Part shown: piece by piece, positions 34,990 through 43,284 of the stretch
How positions within the stretch are numbered: the stretch's first letter is position 1
Layout: each line of letters begins with the position of its first letter
NCBI GenBank assembly: GCA_937924675.1
Contig: CALEVL010000027.1
Coordinates: forward strand, 1 to 48,166
DNA from: an uncultured Ignavibacteria bacterium
GTDB lineage: Bacteria; Bacteroidota; Ignavibacteria; Tepidaquicellales; Tepidaquicellaceae
Length of the DNA: 48,166 bases
Direction: 5' to 3'
Program-made: the position numbers and the translations under genes
The notes under the pieces: generated by a model
What the model was told of the DNA's origin: nothing
Database searches by the model: none
What the model saw: the letters and a program-made list of their open reading frames with translations, nothing else

Positions 34990-35640
34990 TTAACCAAATT
35001 TTAATCTTATCACTTCAAATGCTTCCGCATATTTCTCCTTAATCTGCATGCCTCTCACTTTTGCAAGAGCAATAATTAGATCCTCACTGTTATATGCACG
35101 AAAATCCTGGGATTCATAAAGTCTCAAAGCACTTATCTTTGTATTTAGTTCGTCTTCACTTAAAGGTACATAAAGATTGTAGTTAGAATCAAAGTTGTTC
35201 CATGGCATTTCATAACCAATGATCATATTGTACTTGAATGCCCTGAGACCTTCTTCATATATTGTTCTGTGATCTTGGTGTACGTCATGACTGCTTGGAA
35301 TGAATATCAATTCGGGTCTTATATCCTTGTTCAATCTGACCATTTCTTCGAGTATCTCTTGTCTGTATTGAGGAAGACAGCGAACTTCATAGTTAAAAAG
35401 ATAAAGATGTTCGCTTTTTATTCCAAGAAAATCAGAAGAAGCTATTAACTCCTTTTTTATTGCATCTTTGGGAAGACCATTTGGAACAGATTTCTCACAC
35501 ATACTGAATACCGCATAATGTACTTCAACTCCGGCTTTCAGCATTTTTGCAATTGTTCCCCCTGAAGAAAATTCAAGATCGTCAGGATGAGGTCCTAACA
35601 GGAGAACCCTTTCTAGTGATTCAAAAATTGAAGACTTCAA
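34990..35640 (-). CDS. PIG-L/LmbE family deacetylase
   Basis: This 216-residue protein has the zinc-binding GPHPDDLEFSSGG motif (about 16-28) and SSHDVHQDHR (about 116-125), which completes the metal site. PIG-L enzymes remove an N-acetyl group from GlcNAc-type sugars, including lipid- or inositol-linked ones. The start is TTG within the TTGA overlap with the upstream glycosyltransferase stop, so the two are translationally coupled. The LpxD-like acyltransferase follows directly, which points to deacetylation then re-acylation of the same sugar. Confidence 0.88.
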   Translation of the reverse strand: MKSSIFESLERVLLLGPHPDDLEFSSGGTIAKMLKAGVEVHYAVFSMCEKSVPNGLPKDAIKKELIASSDFLGIKSEHLYLFNYEVRCLPQYRQEILEEMVRLNKDIRPELIFIPSSHDVHQDHRTIYEEGLRAFKYNMIIGYEMPWNNFDSNYNLYVPLSEDELNTKISALRLYESQDFRAYNSEDLIIALAKVRGMQIKEKYAEAFEVIRLKFG

Positions 35641-36941
35641 TTGAATTTTCTGATTAGTTGTGACAATTGCTTTGTGGTTTCGTATCTGGTGTAGTCTAAT
35701 GTGACCTTGTTGGTCAAATTAATATTATTTTTCCACTTATCAAATATATTTAAGATGAAGTCATGTATGCCGTCAATATTTGATCGGTCAAATACTTCTG
35801 AATTCTCCAACGTTCTCAGCAATTTTGCAGCATCCCCATCTGGATTGCCCAAACATAAGATTGGATTTCCTGTCGCAATATATTCCATAAGTTTTCCGGA
35901 AATCAGCAACTTGCTTTCATTCATTTCGGCAAGACTATTGAACAAGAGATCCGCATTCAACATAAACTGAATCGTATCTCTGTGCGGCAAGTAATTAATT
36001 AACTCAAGTTCAGTCCATGCCACCTTTTCCTTAATTTCCCTAACTATTGATGGAGAAACTTTGCCCACAAACTGAAGTTTCAGATATTTGCAGATTGGAT
36101 CATCTGATGAATAGAATCTGGCAAGTGCTTCAAGTAATGACGTTATGGGTTGACTGTTACTCAATATTCCTATGTGGCAGACAGTGAATTTATCCTTTCT
36201 CTTACTGACTCTGATATCCTTGAATGAATCGGGATCGAATCCGTTATATATGAAGTGTATTTTTCCATTTGCCTCCGGCAATTTTTCAACAAGATGGTCT
36301 CGCATAGAAGGTCCAATCGTAACAATCATATCTGATTTCTGAAGTACCTTTCTTTCAAGAATTTTGTCCCTTTCATTGGAATATTTAGTTCTGTACAAGA
36401 GCTCATTATAATAAATGTCAGACCAAGGATCCCTAAAGTCAGAAATCCAATTTATGTTAAACTTGTTCTTCAACTTCAATCCAATTAGATGAGTTGAATG
36501 CGGAGGACCTGTTGTTATGACAATATTAATATTCTCATTTTCAATAATTTTAGCAGCTTTAGGATAAGCAAAAATATTCCAGCCAATTCTTGCATCTGGT
36601 ATAAAAAAATTTCCACGAATGAACCGACTTAATTTTTGGAAAAAGCTTGGGTTATCCTCCCCAGAAAAACCAAGGGGTATATTTGACCTGGGGTCACCTC
36701 CAAGTACTTTAGAATATAGCTTGAGTGGTTCTAAAGTATTTGTTTTTAAGACCCTTATATCTTTGACCTTTTCGAGAAATGAAACATCAGTGAATTTGTA
36801 AGATGCATTTTTTTCATCAGCAGTTATAACAATTGGTTCAAAGCCAAATTCGGGAAGGTATTTGCAGAAATACATCCACCGTTGCACACCTGAGCCGCCG
36901 CTTGGCGGCCAGTAATATGTTAAAATGAGAACCTTTTTCAA
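35637..36941 (-). CDS. Glycosyltransferase (GT4-like)
   Basis: This 434-residue GT-B fold protein begins MKKVLILTYYWPPSGGSGVQ and has an N-terminal acceptor domain with TTGPPHSTHLIGLKL. The nucleotide-sugar domain carries KLMEYIATGNPILCLG near 355-370, corresponding to the conserved E in the donor site. The family builds surface polysaccharides. It starts with TTG in a 4-bp overlap with the GT39-like gene, and its stop overlaps the deacetylase start. Donor and acceptor are unknown. Confidence 0.85.
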   Translation of the reverse strand: MKKVLILTYYWPPSGGSGVQRWMYFCKYLPEFGFEPIVITADEKNASYKFTDVSFLEKVKDIRVLKTNTLEPLKLYSKVLGGDPRSNIPLGFSGEDNPSFFQKLSRFIRGNFFIPDARIGWNIFAYPKAAKIIENENINIVITTGPPHSTHLIGLKLKNKFNINWISDFRDPWSDIYYNELLYRTKYSNERDKILERKVLQKSDMIVTIGPSMRDHLVEKLPEANGKIHFIYNGFDPDSFKDIRVSKRKDKFTVCHIGILSNSQPITSLLEALARFYSSDDPICKYLKLQFVGKVSPSIVREIKEKVAWTELELINYLPHRDTIQFMLNADLLFNSLAEMNESKLLISGKLMEYIATGNPILCLGNPDGDAAKLLRTLENSEVFDRSNIDGIHDFILNIFDKWKNNINLTNKVTLDYTRYETTKQLSQLIRKFN

Positions 36942-38248
36942 TTAGACTTAAAATAAAGTAAGTAAAACTCTGATGCCCACACCGCAAGTACAAAAACTGT
37001 GAAAGCAATACCTGCAAACTTTGAAACCGGTTTCAGGTTTTTGATCTCTCCAATACCCCGGCAGAAAAAGTTTACAGCTCCAATCACAAAGAAAGGTATC
37101 AGCACATAATGATACCTGGGCACAGCTACAAATATGAACATCGTTGCCATCCATATTATGATGAAACCAGCTACAAAAAACTTGTGCTTCATTGGCATTA
37201 AGAGTCCCCACATTCCGGCAAGCATCACGGCAAAATAAGGAAAATTAACGAGTATCATGCTGACAGGATTTACTGTGCTGTAAATTTGGGATGATGTCTT
37301 GCCTGCCGGAGAATCCATGAAGTACAGCAATGCCATTCTCTCGCTCGAAAAAAGATATCCGAGTTTTCTGAATCCGAGCTCCACAAATTTTCCGGGATTA
37401 CTTTTAATAAAATCAATCGCCTGCTTTCTGAACTCTTTTTCTCTTTTAACTTCATCCGGTTCTTCAAACAAAGGATTTGCATCGGCGGCCTGTTTGTTCC
37501 ACGTTCCTGTTGCCTGCGGATTGTTCCCTTCCCACAGCGCACTTCCTCCCTGTGTTGCCAGAGTAAACGCACCCATTGTAAGTTTGTTCCTGCTTAGCCA
37601 TGGTGTCAGCATCAACAGAAGTCCCGCAACAAAGTATATTGAGTATGTCAACGGCTTTTTGAAACTGTCTTCCTCGAATATCTGCTTCCTGTAAACCAGC
37701 AAATAAAGCGGAACTAAAAGGACAGACATCGAAAATGAAGATCTTACGAGTATTGCTGTTCCAAAAAGCATACCAACTAAAAACAGTTTCCTTTTCATTT
37801 CAATGCTTACTGTTGCCAGGAGTACTAACATTGAAAACAACCCGAATAATGTTTCTGTCAGCACTGCCTGCGTGTATAAAACATTTGACGGGAAGAATGC
37901 AAAGATGCACAATGCAATCAGAGAAAACTTCTCATCAAAGAATTTTGAACAGACAAGAAAGAACACAAAACATGTAAATACATCAAGAACGCTCTGTACT
38001 AATCTCACACCAAACTGTCCATCTCCGAATATGCTGTAAACACCCGCCAGAAAGATTGGATATCCCGGGACTACAAGTGCAGTCGGCCTGTCATGAAGAT
38101 CATATCTCCCATCAAGCACTGACATTGCGATTTCATGATAAGTGAGGCTGTCCGACCTCAAGGGCGGAGTATCAATAAGCAACATAAACAGTCTTATTGC
38201 CAGTGCACCAAACAATAACAGAATGAGTAACCGTTGCGATTTCTTCAT
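36938..38248 (-). CDS. Membrane glycosyltransferase (GT39/ArnT-like)
   Basis: This roughly 436-residue multi-pass protein has a short basic N-terminus, TM1 (about 6-25), then PPLRSDSLTYHEIAMSVL. The last is the acidic first extracytoplasmic loop typical of GT-C enzymes that use polyprenyl-phosphate sugars. About ten hydrophobic helices follow. The neighbouring GT2 polyprenyl-phosphate transferase could supply the donor. I chose the ATG at 38248 (MKKSQRLL) rather than the TTG at 38290; the upstream gene stops at 38303. The stop overlaps the next gene by 4 bp. Confidence 0.85.
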   Translation of the reverse strand: MKKSQRLLILLLFGALAIRLFMLLIDTPPLRSDSLTYHEIAMSVLDGRYDLHDRPTALVVPGYPIFLAGVYSIFGDGQFGVRLVQSVLDVFTCFVFFLVCSKFFDEKFSLIALCIFAFFPSNVLYTQAVLTETLFGLFSMLVLLATVSIEMKRKLFLVGMLFGTAILVRSSFSMSVLLVPLYLLVYRKQIFEEDSFKKPLTYSIYFVAGLLLMLTPWLSRNKLTMGAFTLATQGGSALWEGNNPQATGTWNKQAADANPLFEEPDEVKREKEFRKQAIDFIKSNPGKFVELGFRKLGYLFSSERMALLYFMDSPAGKTSSQIYSTVNPVSMILVNFPYFAVMLAGMWGLLMPMKHKFFVAGFIIIWMATMFIFVAVPRYHYVLIPFFVIGAVNFFCRGIGEIKNLKPVSKFAGIAFTVFVLAVWASEFYLLYFKSN

Positions 38249-38302
38249 GTTATTTGTTTGACTCCGACACAACCGGTTCAGAATTTTCAAACTGTCCGCA
38301 AG

Positions 38303-39190
38303 TCACAGGCGATTCTTCCTGATATGTGACAATTGCTCGGCTATCAGCCCAAGCAGAAAGATCATCAACCCCATTATCATAAGTAATGCTGCACCAACAC
38401 TCACTCCGCGCCCCGCAATCATAATTGGTATTCCCCATAAAAGTCCGGCAATGAACATGATCATGGCTATAGGCAAAAATATTCTGATCGGATTGAACAG
38501 CATTACGATGTTGAGTATTTCATGTACAGTTTCGAAAGCCGTATTTATTCCTATTGTGCTCTTGCCTGTGGTCCTTTCCTTGATGCGAATTGGATGTTCT
38601 ATGACAAGATTTTTCTGGAAAGCAAATGAGATTGCAATTATGTCGCTGAATGCCATTGTATCTGGACAAATACTTAACATGCTCTTTGCTGCTGCCGTCC
38701 GGAATAGCTTCATTCCGGAGTTAATATCATAAATATCAGTTCGCGCCAATGCAGTTGAGAGATTTCTGATAATCCATTTTCCAAATGATCTGTATGCTCC
38801 TCCCGAATTTGCATCCTTCCTGCTGCCAATCACCATATCAGCATTTGTCTCATTCCTGATTGTCAGAAGTTTTTCTATGTCTTCAGGAAAATGCTGCCCG
38901 TCTGCATCAATTGTTGCCGTGAATTCGGTCACTGAATTTGTAATCCCTGATTTCAAGGCAGCACCATAACCTTTGTTAACGTTATGGGTGATCACTTCAA
39001 TGTTTGAATACTCTCTATCCATCTCCGAGAGGATTAATTTGCTTGAATCCGTTGAACCGTCATTGACAACTATGACCTTCCAACTATTCCTGCCTGCAAT
39101 GTCGAGCACCGATCGCAGAAAGGTTCTGAGAGAATCCTCTTCATTGAAGCATGGCATTACAATCGTGAGACTGCTATCATTCTCTGTCAT
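38303..39190 (-). CDS. Glycosyltransferase family 2 (polyprenyl-phosphate sugar type)
   Basis: This 295-residue GT-A protein has VIVVNDGSTDSS and ATIDADGQHFPEDI (the DxD-like metal site). A cytosolic catalytic domain (about 1-225) precedes two C-terminal TM helices (about 232-285). This is the layout of DPM1/GtrB-type enzymes that make polyprenyl-phosphate-linked sugars. Such lipid-linked donors feed GT-C enzymes, fitting the GT39-like gene that follows. Its start overlaps the 3' end of the PaiB-like gene by 14 bp. Confidence 0.88.
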   Translation of the reverse strand: MTENDSSLTIVMPCFNEEDSLRTFLRSVLDIAGRNSWKVIVVNDGSTDSSKLILSEMDREYSNIEVITHNVNKGYGAALKSGITNSVTEFTATIDADGQHFPEDIEKLLTIRNETNADMVIGSRKDANSGGAYRSFGKWIIRNLSTALARTDIYDINSGMKLFRTAAAKSMLSICPDTMAFSDIIAISFAFQKNLVIEHPIRIKERTTGKSTIGINTAFETVHEILNIVMLFNPIRIFLPIAMIMFIAGLLWGIPIMIAGRGVSVGAALLMIMGLMIFLLGLIAEQLSHIRKNRL

Positions 39191-39809
39191 GCTTGTCCTT
39201 AAGATTCTTCGTCATCATTTGAGCGATCTCTCTTGCATTATCATCATCAATTTCAGCGAGTTTACCGATCACAAGTCCTTGTCTTTCCTTTGAATGATTC
39301 TGCGAAAGCTTTTTCTTGCCTTCAAGTCTTGTGATCTTCATCCTGAAAGCAGTTATGCCCATCATCTGTCCATTCAGATAATCACTATTGAGAGAATTTG
39401 CACTGTATGTTGAATCTGAAGATTCAAAATTCAGCACCTGCCTGTTCACAATCTCAAGCTTGTCTGTAAATTCACTTATTATTTCAACGGGACCGTAAGC
39501 ATGTGCTGAAATATAATTCCAGGTTGGCACTGATTGGTCTGTTTCATACCATGATGAAGAAATGTATTTGTGCGGTCCGGAAAAGATTGCGAGAGCTTCG
39601 TTGTCAATTTCTGCAAACAGATCATTCGCTGCAGCAATGTGCCCGTAAAGCGTTCCGAAGTCTCCTTCATTTCGTTCAAGCATTATCGGGATATGCGCGG
39701 CATTCAAACTCTTGCCCGAATGTGTTATGAGAATTGCGAAACTGTTGCTCTCAATTATTTCGAAGACCTCATCCTTTTCTGTAACCGCAGTATAATTTGG
39801 TATATACAT
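39177..39809 (-). CDS. PaiB-like FMN-binding protein
   Basis: This 210-residue protein belongs to the PaiB family (FMN-binding split barrel), known for PaiB in Bacillus, a negative regulator of sporulation and protease genes. It begins MYIPNYTAVTEKDEVFEII and contains LYGHIAAANDLF and SSSWYETDQSVPTWNYISAHAYG, the core barrel motifs. The 3' end overlaps the GT2 gene and the 5' end is 3 bp from the methyltransferase gene. It is therefore embedded in a glycan operon, where this family is unexpected; whether it regulates or acts as an oxidase is unknown. Confidence 0.85.
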   Translation of the reverse strand: MYIPNYTAVTEKDEVFEIIESNSFAILITHSGKSLNAAHIPIMLERNEGDFGTLYGHIAAANDLFAEIDNEALAIFSGPHKYISSSWYETDQSVPTWNYISAHAYGPVEIISEFTDKLEIVNRQVLNFESSDSTYSANSLNSDYLNGQMMGITAFRMKITRLEGKKKLSQNHSKERQGLVIGKLAEIDDDNAREIAQMMTKNLKDKHDRE

Positions 39810-39812
39810 TGG

Positions 39813-40619
39813 TCATTCCTTTGTTGAAACAACCAGCACACCTGTGCCTTCTTTGTTATCCGTATGAACATCAAGCCACATCAGTATCAAAACAAACCAA
39901 AGCGTGAACAGATAATAAAAAGGCAGTAATAAAATGAACAGCTTTGATGCACCCGCCATAAGAATAGGATACTTTATTCCGAATCTCCATGAGATCGTTC
40001 CGAATTTTCCGTAAGTATATGAAAAACTTTCCACCCTCATACCGGCACGGTTGATCTTCTCAGTTATATCTTCCTTCGAATATCCAAGTCGCGCATGTTC
40101 TTCTATAAAACTTTCATCATCTTCAGAATCCGCATCGCTTCCTCCAAGGTTTGAAGGAGTATTCACAAGAAGCCTGCCACCCTTCTTAAGTGCATTTGAA
40201 AAATTTCTGAAAACAAGCTCATCCTCCACTATATGCTCCATTACATCAACACAGAGTATGAAATCAAACTGCTCACTATAAGTCATGGTTGTAAGGTCAC
40301 CCGTCTCAACTGTAACATTTCCGTATCCGCACTCGCGGAAAAAATACTTGCAGTCAGCAACCTGATCTTCCTTCACATCAATTGCCAGAATTTTTGATTC
40401 GGGAAATCTCTTCGCCAGAAAATATGTGTATTGTCCAAACCCCATGCCTGCATCAAATACATCCATTACTTTACCGGAGGGATAAAGCTCCTTAATTTTC
40501 TTTCTTACATGCCAGGAACGAAGGAACATTAGATCAAGAAGAAAATAAAATATCTTCCGCAGAAATGTGTTGCGTGATACTATGTCTCCAAAAACTTTCT
40601 TTACGGGATCGTATTTCAT
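39813..40619 (-). CDS. Class I SAM-dependent methyltransferase
   Basis: This 268-residue protein has the Rossmann motif I as VFDAGMGFGQYTYFLA (about 55-70), followed by ILAIDVKE and the ILCVDVMEHI post-motif. Two hydrophobic stretches near the C-terminus (about 210-255) suggest membrane association. The neighbours are glycosyltransferases, so a sugar, lipid or terminal methylation on the surface glycan is plausible. The substrate is not readable. It lies 18 bp after the GT4 gene and 3 bp before the PaiB-like gene. Confidence 0.83.
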   Translation of the reverse strand: MKYDPVKKVFGDIVSRNTFLRKIFYFLLDLMFLRSWHVRKKIKELYPSGKVMDVFDAGMGFGQYTYFLAKRFPESKILAIDVKEDQVADCKYFFRECGYGNVTVETGDLTTMTYSEQFDFILCVDVMEHIVEDELVFRNFSNALKKGGRLLVNTPSNLGGSDADSEDDESFIEEHARLGYSKEDITEKINRAGMRVESFSYTYGKFGTISWRFGIKYPILMAGASKLFILLLPFYYLFTLWFVLILMWLDVHTDNKEGTGVLVVSTKE

Positions 40620-40637
40620 CTGATATTTATCTTCACT

Positions 40638-41795
40638 TTAATTCTTATTTGAGTTAACAAGCTTCATGATGTTTGATATGAATTCTTCCCAACTGTATTT
40701 TTTCTTCTCTTCTGCAACATTCTCACTGAACTGTTTTTCGCAATCATTGCGATAATAATTTATTACCGCATCTCCAATAGCTTTTGATGAACGCGGCTCA
40801 ACAACAAATCCCGTTCTTCCGTCAATTACAACCTCACCCAAACCGCCAACGTTGGTAGCTATCACGGGCTTGTCGTAATAATATGCAATCTGAATTATGC
40901 CGCTCTGAGTAGCATCAATATAAGGCAACACAAGAACATCAGATGCGCAGAAGAAATATTTCACATCTTCATTTGGGATATAATCTGATATGATTTGTAT
41001 GTTGTCTTTGAGTCCGAGAGAATTTATGAGATCATGCGTAGGTTTTTCATCCTCATAGAACTCTCCGACTATCAAAAGCCTTACGTTCAGCTTCTCAACA
41101 ATATCCTTCATTGCATTGATAAGATAAGGCAGACCCTTATACTTGCGAATGTATCCGAAGAACAGCAAGACTTTTTCGCCCGGAAGATCAACATCAAATT
41201 TTTCCTTTAAGACTTCCCTTGATTCAGACTTGCTGACAGCAGGTCCGAAAATATTATAAACGGGATGTGGCGACAACATAAATGGTTTCCCTTTGTTAAA
41301 TTTTAGCAAATCATTTTCCACACTCTTTGAGTGTATCATAAAATAATCACCGACTTTGAATATCAGCTTAATGAGAAACTCATCACCTATTCTGTGCTCA
41401 TGAGGAATGACATTGTCGCAAATAAACATGACCCTGGCATTAGTATTTTTTTTCACATACTTGCAGATCGAATAGAAAGCAGGTGCAAAGAATGGTATCC
41501 AGAATCTTAAGATCAGGAGATCCGGATTGCTCTTTGAGATTAATTTTGCGGACTTGCGCCAGTTGACCGGATCAATCGAATCTATGATCTGAGTGTTTCG
41601 GATCTTCGGATTGATGATGTCAACATTACTCGTATCATCCTGTGTTTTCCCCGGAAACAACAGTTTTGGATACTGCCTCTTGAATGAGAAGATCTCAACT
41701 TCATTATCTTCAGAAAGATAATTCGCCAGGATTCCGTTAAGCTGTGCCATTGCTCCGCGCATCGGATATGCAGTTCCTATTATTGCTATCTTCAA
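40638..41795 (-). CDS. Glycosyltransferase family 4 protein
   Basis: This 385-residue GT-B protein starts MKIAIIGTAYPMRGAMAQ and contains LLFFGYIRKYKGLPYLINA as the start of the C-terminal domain. The GT4 donor-site block is VLVLPYIDATQSGIIQIAYY followed by PVIATNVGGLGEVV. The start is TTG at 41795, since the conserved N-terminus begins there. It heads the eight-gene glycan operon and probably acts early in assembly on a lipid-linked acceptor. The donor sugar is unknown. Confidence 0.87.
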   Translation of the reverse strand: MKIAIIGTAYPMRGAMAQLNGILANYLSEDNEVEIFSFKRQYPKLLFPGKTQDDTSNVDIINPKIRNTQIIDSIDPVNWRKSAKLISKSNPDLLILRFWIPFFAPAFYSICKYVKKNTNARVMFICDNVIPHEHRIGDEFLIKLIFKVGDYFMIHSKSVENDLLKFNKGKPFMLSPHPVYNIFGPAVSKSESREVLKEKFDVDLPGEKVLLFFGYIRKYKGLPYLINAMKDIVEKLNVRLLIVGEFYEDEKPTHDLINSLGLKDNIQIISDYIPNEDVKYFFCASDVLVLPYIDATQSGIIQIAYYYDKPVIATNVGGLGEVVIDGRTGFVVEPRSSKAIGDAVINYYRNDCEKQFSENVAEEKKKYSWEEFISNIMKLVNSNKN

Positions 41796-41898
41796 ACTTT
41801 TGGTGAAAATTTTTGGGAAAATAGATTTTATGAGAGATAATATCTAAGCAATTTGAGAACCTCCGAAGATAATTCCTGCATCAACACATCCAAGCTGC

Positions 41899-43284
41899 TC
41901 AAAAAACTATTCTGACATCTTCAACATTCCAACCGCTCTTAACTTTAATTTCCTTGTCATAGACTTTTGTCTTCTCAGAAAATTTAAACGGCTCATAACT
42001 TCCTTTGTCCGGTAACCCGTTGTCATTCTCATCCTCAAAAATTATCAGGCGGTAATTTCCTTCCGGGATGTTCCGGAAAATAAATCTGCCATCATTGTCA
42101 GGAGATGATCTGAATACGCCGGATGTTCCGCCCAGACCGGAAAGCACAACTTTTGGATTTGCTCTCAAAGTATCTTTATTAGTAATGATGCCGGAGACCA
42201 TTGAGGTTGCTTCTTTTTCGGTAACGGGAAATTGTTTCTCAAAAAAGTAGTTAGCATTTGACCCAAGCAGATCTATCTTTGCAATTACTTTAGAGCCTGT
42301 GCCATACTTAGTTGTTGAGAACACTTCAAGCAGCGAGTCATTGAGCCAGTTGAAGACCGGCTTGTATGAATTGCCGGTTGCTGAATCTGTAAGTAAAAAT
42401 TCTGAAACGATCTCCTGTTTCGTTGCCTTATTGTCCTTGAAGTAAAAATAAAGCTTTGCTCCGGGATCGAGTTTCTTATTGTCGCCGGGTATGTTACTGT
42501 AAACAAATCCCGTTGTGTCAGAAGTAAGAGTCTTAAGAAAACCGATACTCCCCGGATCAGTAACAAGATCAGTTGCTGCAAGGTTTATGTCTGCAGCATG
42601 CTCGCCTTGCTTTAAGATTATATCATCAGAGGCAATTGACAATTTTTCAATATCTCTTGCATAAAGTGAATTTCTATCTTCATCAAGAAGTCCGAAGATC
42701 CTGTATTTCCCTTCCGGCAAGAATGCGAAAGCAAAGACTCCGTTATCCTGTGGCTGTATTACATAATCAGCCTTCTGTTTTGAAGGTTCGATATTCCTGG
42801 CTGTTTCGATTTTGTATAGAAGAATCTTTGCTCTGTCAAATTTTTCTGAAACGAATGTTCCTGAAATCTTTCCAGAGTCGATCTGACTCCCTGTTGAGAA
42901 TGCAAAAATCGCAGGCATGTTTAGAGCATTGCCGCCACGAATATCTTTTAAGTCACGGCCGAGACTAACCACATAAGTTCTGTCTTTCATAAGCCGTCCC
43001 CCAAGCTTCACAGTAACTTCTTTTCCGCTCCAGCTAAGATCTGTTCCTCCCGGTGGCTCAGGATAAATGCTGAACGATTCGATGAAACTTCTTTTATCTA
43101 CATATTCGTCAAACCTGATTGTAATTTCATCACCCTTGAAATTTTTTGTGCCCGGAGAAGGAATAACTGAAAGTATCTTCGGAGCAATCTTGTCATCTTC
43201 TCCTCCCGGCGGCGGAAGCTGATTTGCGCATGAGGCAAAGACTAGAGAAACTGAAATTATCAGGTAGATAAATAGTTTTCTCAC
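41899..43284 (-). CDS. Big_5 domain lipoprotein
   Basis: This 461-residue protein starts with a lipoprotein signal (LVFASC, lipidated Cys19), followed by a Pro/Gly-rich stretch (NQLPPPGGEDD). A Big_5-type Ig-like domain follows (about 33-135: PKILSVIPSPGTKNFKG, FDEYVDKRSFIESFSIYP). Later beta-rich modules include GNYRLIIFEDENDNGLPDKG. Such proteins are conserved outer-membrane-type lipoproteins of Bacteroidota with no known activity. The GTG start overlaps the kinase stop by 4 bp (GTGA), so its expression is coupled to the sensor. Confidence 0.85.
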   Translation of the reverse strand: MRKLFIYLIISVSLVFASCANQLPPPGGEDDKIAPKILSVIPSPGTKNFKGDEITIRFDEYVDKRSFIESFSIYPEPPGGTDLSWSGKEVTVKLGGRLMKDRTYVVSLGRDLKDIRGGNALNMPAIFAFSTGSQIDSGKISGTFVSEKFDRAKILLYKIETARNIEPSKQKADYVIQPQDNGVFAFAFLPEGKYRIFGLLDEDRNSLYARDIEKLSIASDDIILKQGEHAADINLAATDLVTDPGSIGFLKTLTSDTTGFVYSNIPGDNKKLDPGAKLYFYFKDNKATKQEIVSEFLLTDSATGNSYKPVFNWLNDSLLEVFSTTKYGTGSKVIAKIDLLGSNANYFFEKQFPVTEKEATSMVSGIITNKDTLRANPKVVLSGLGGTSGVFRSSPDNDGRFIFRNIPEGNYRLIIFEDENDNGLPDKGSYEPFKFSEKTKVYDKEIKVKSGWNVEDVRIVF

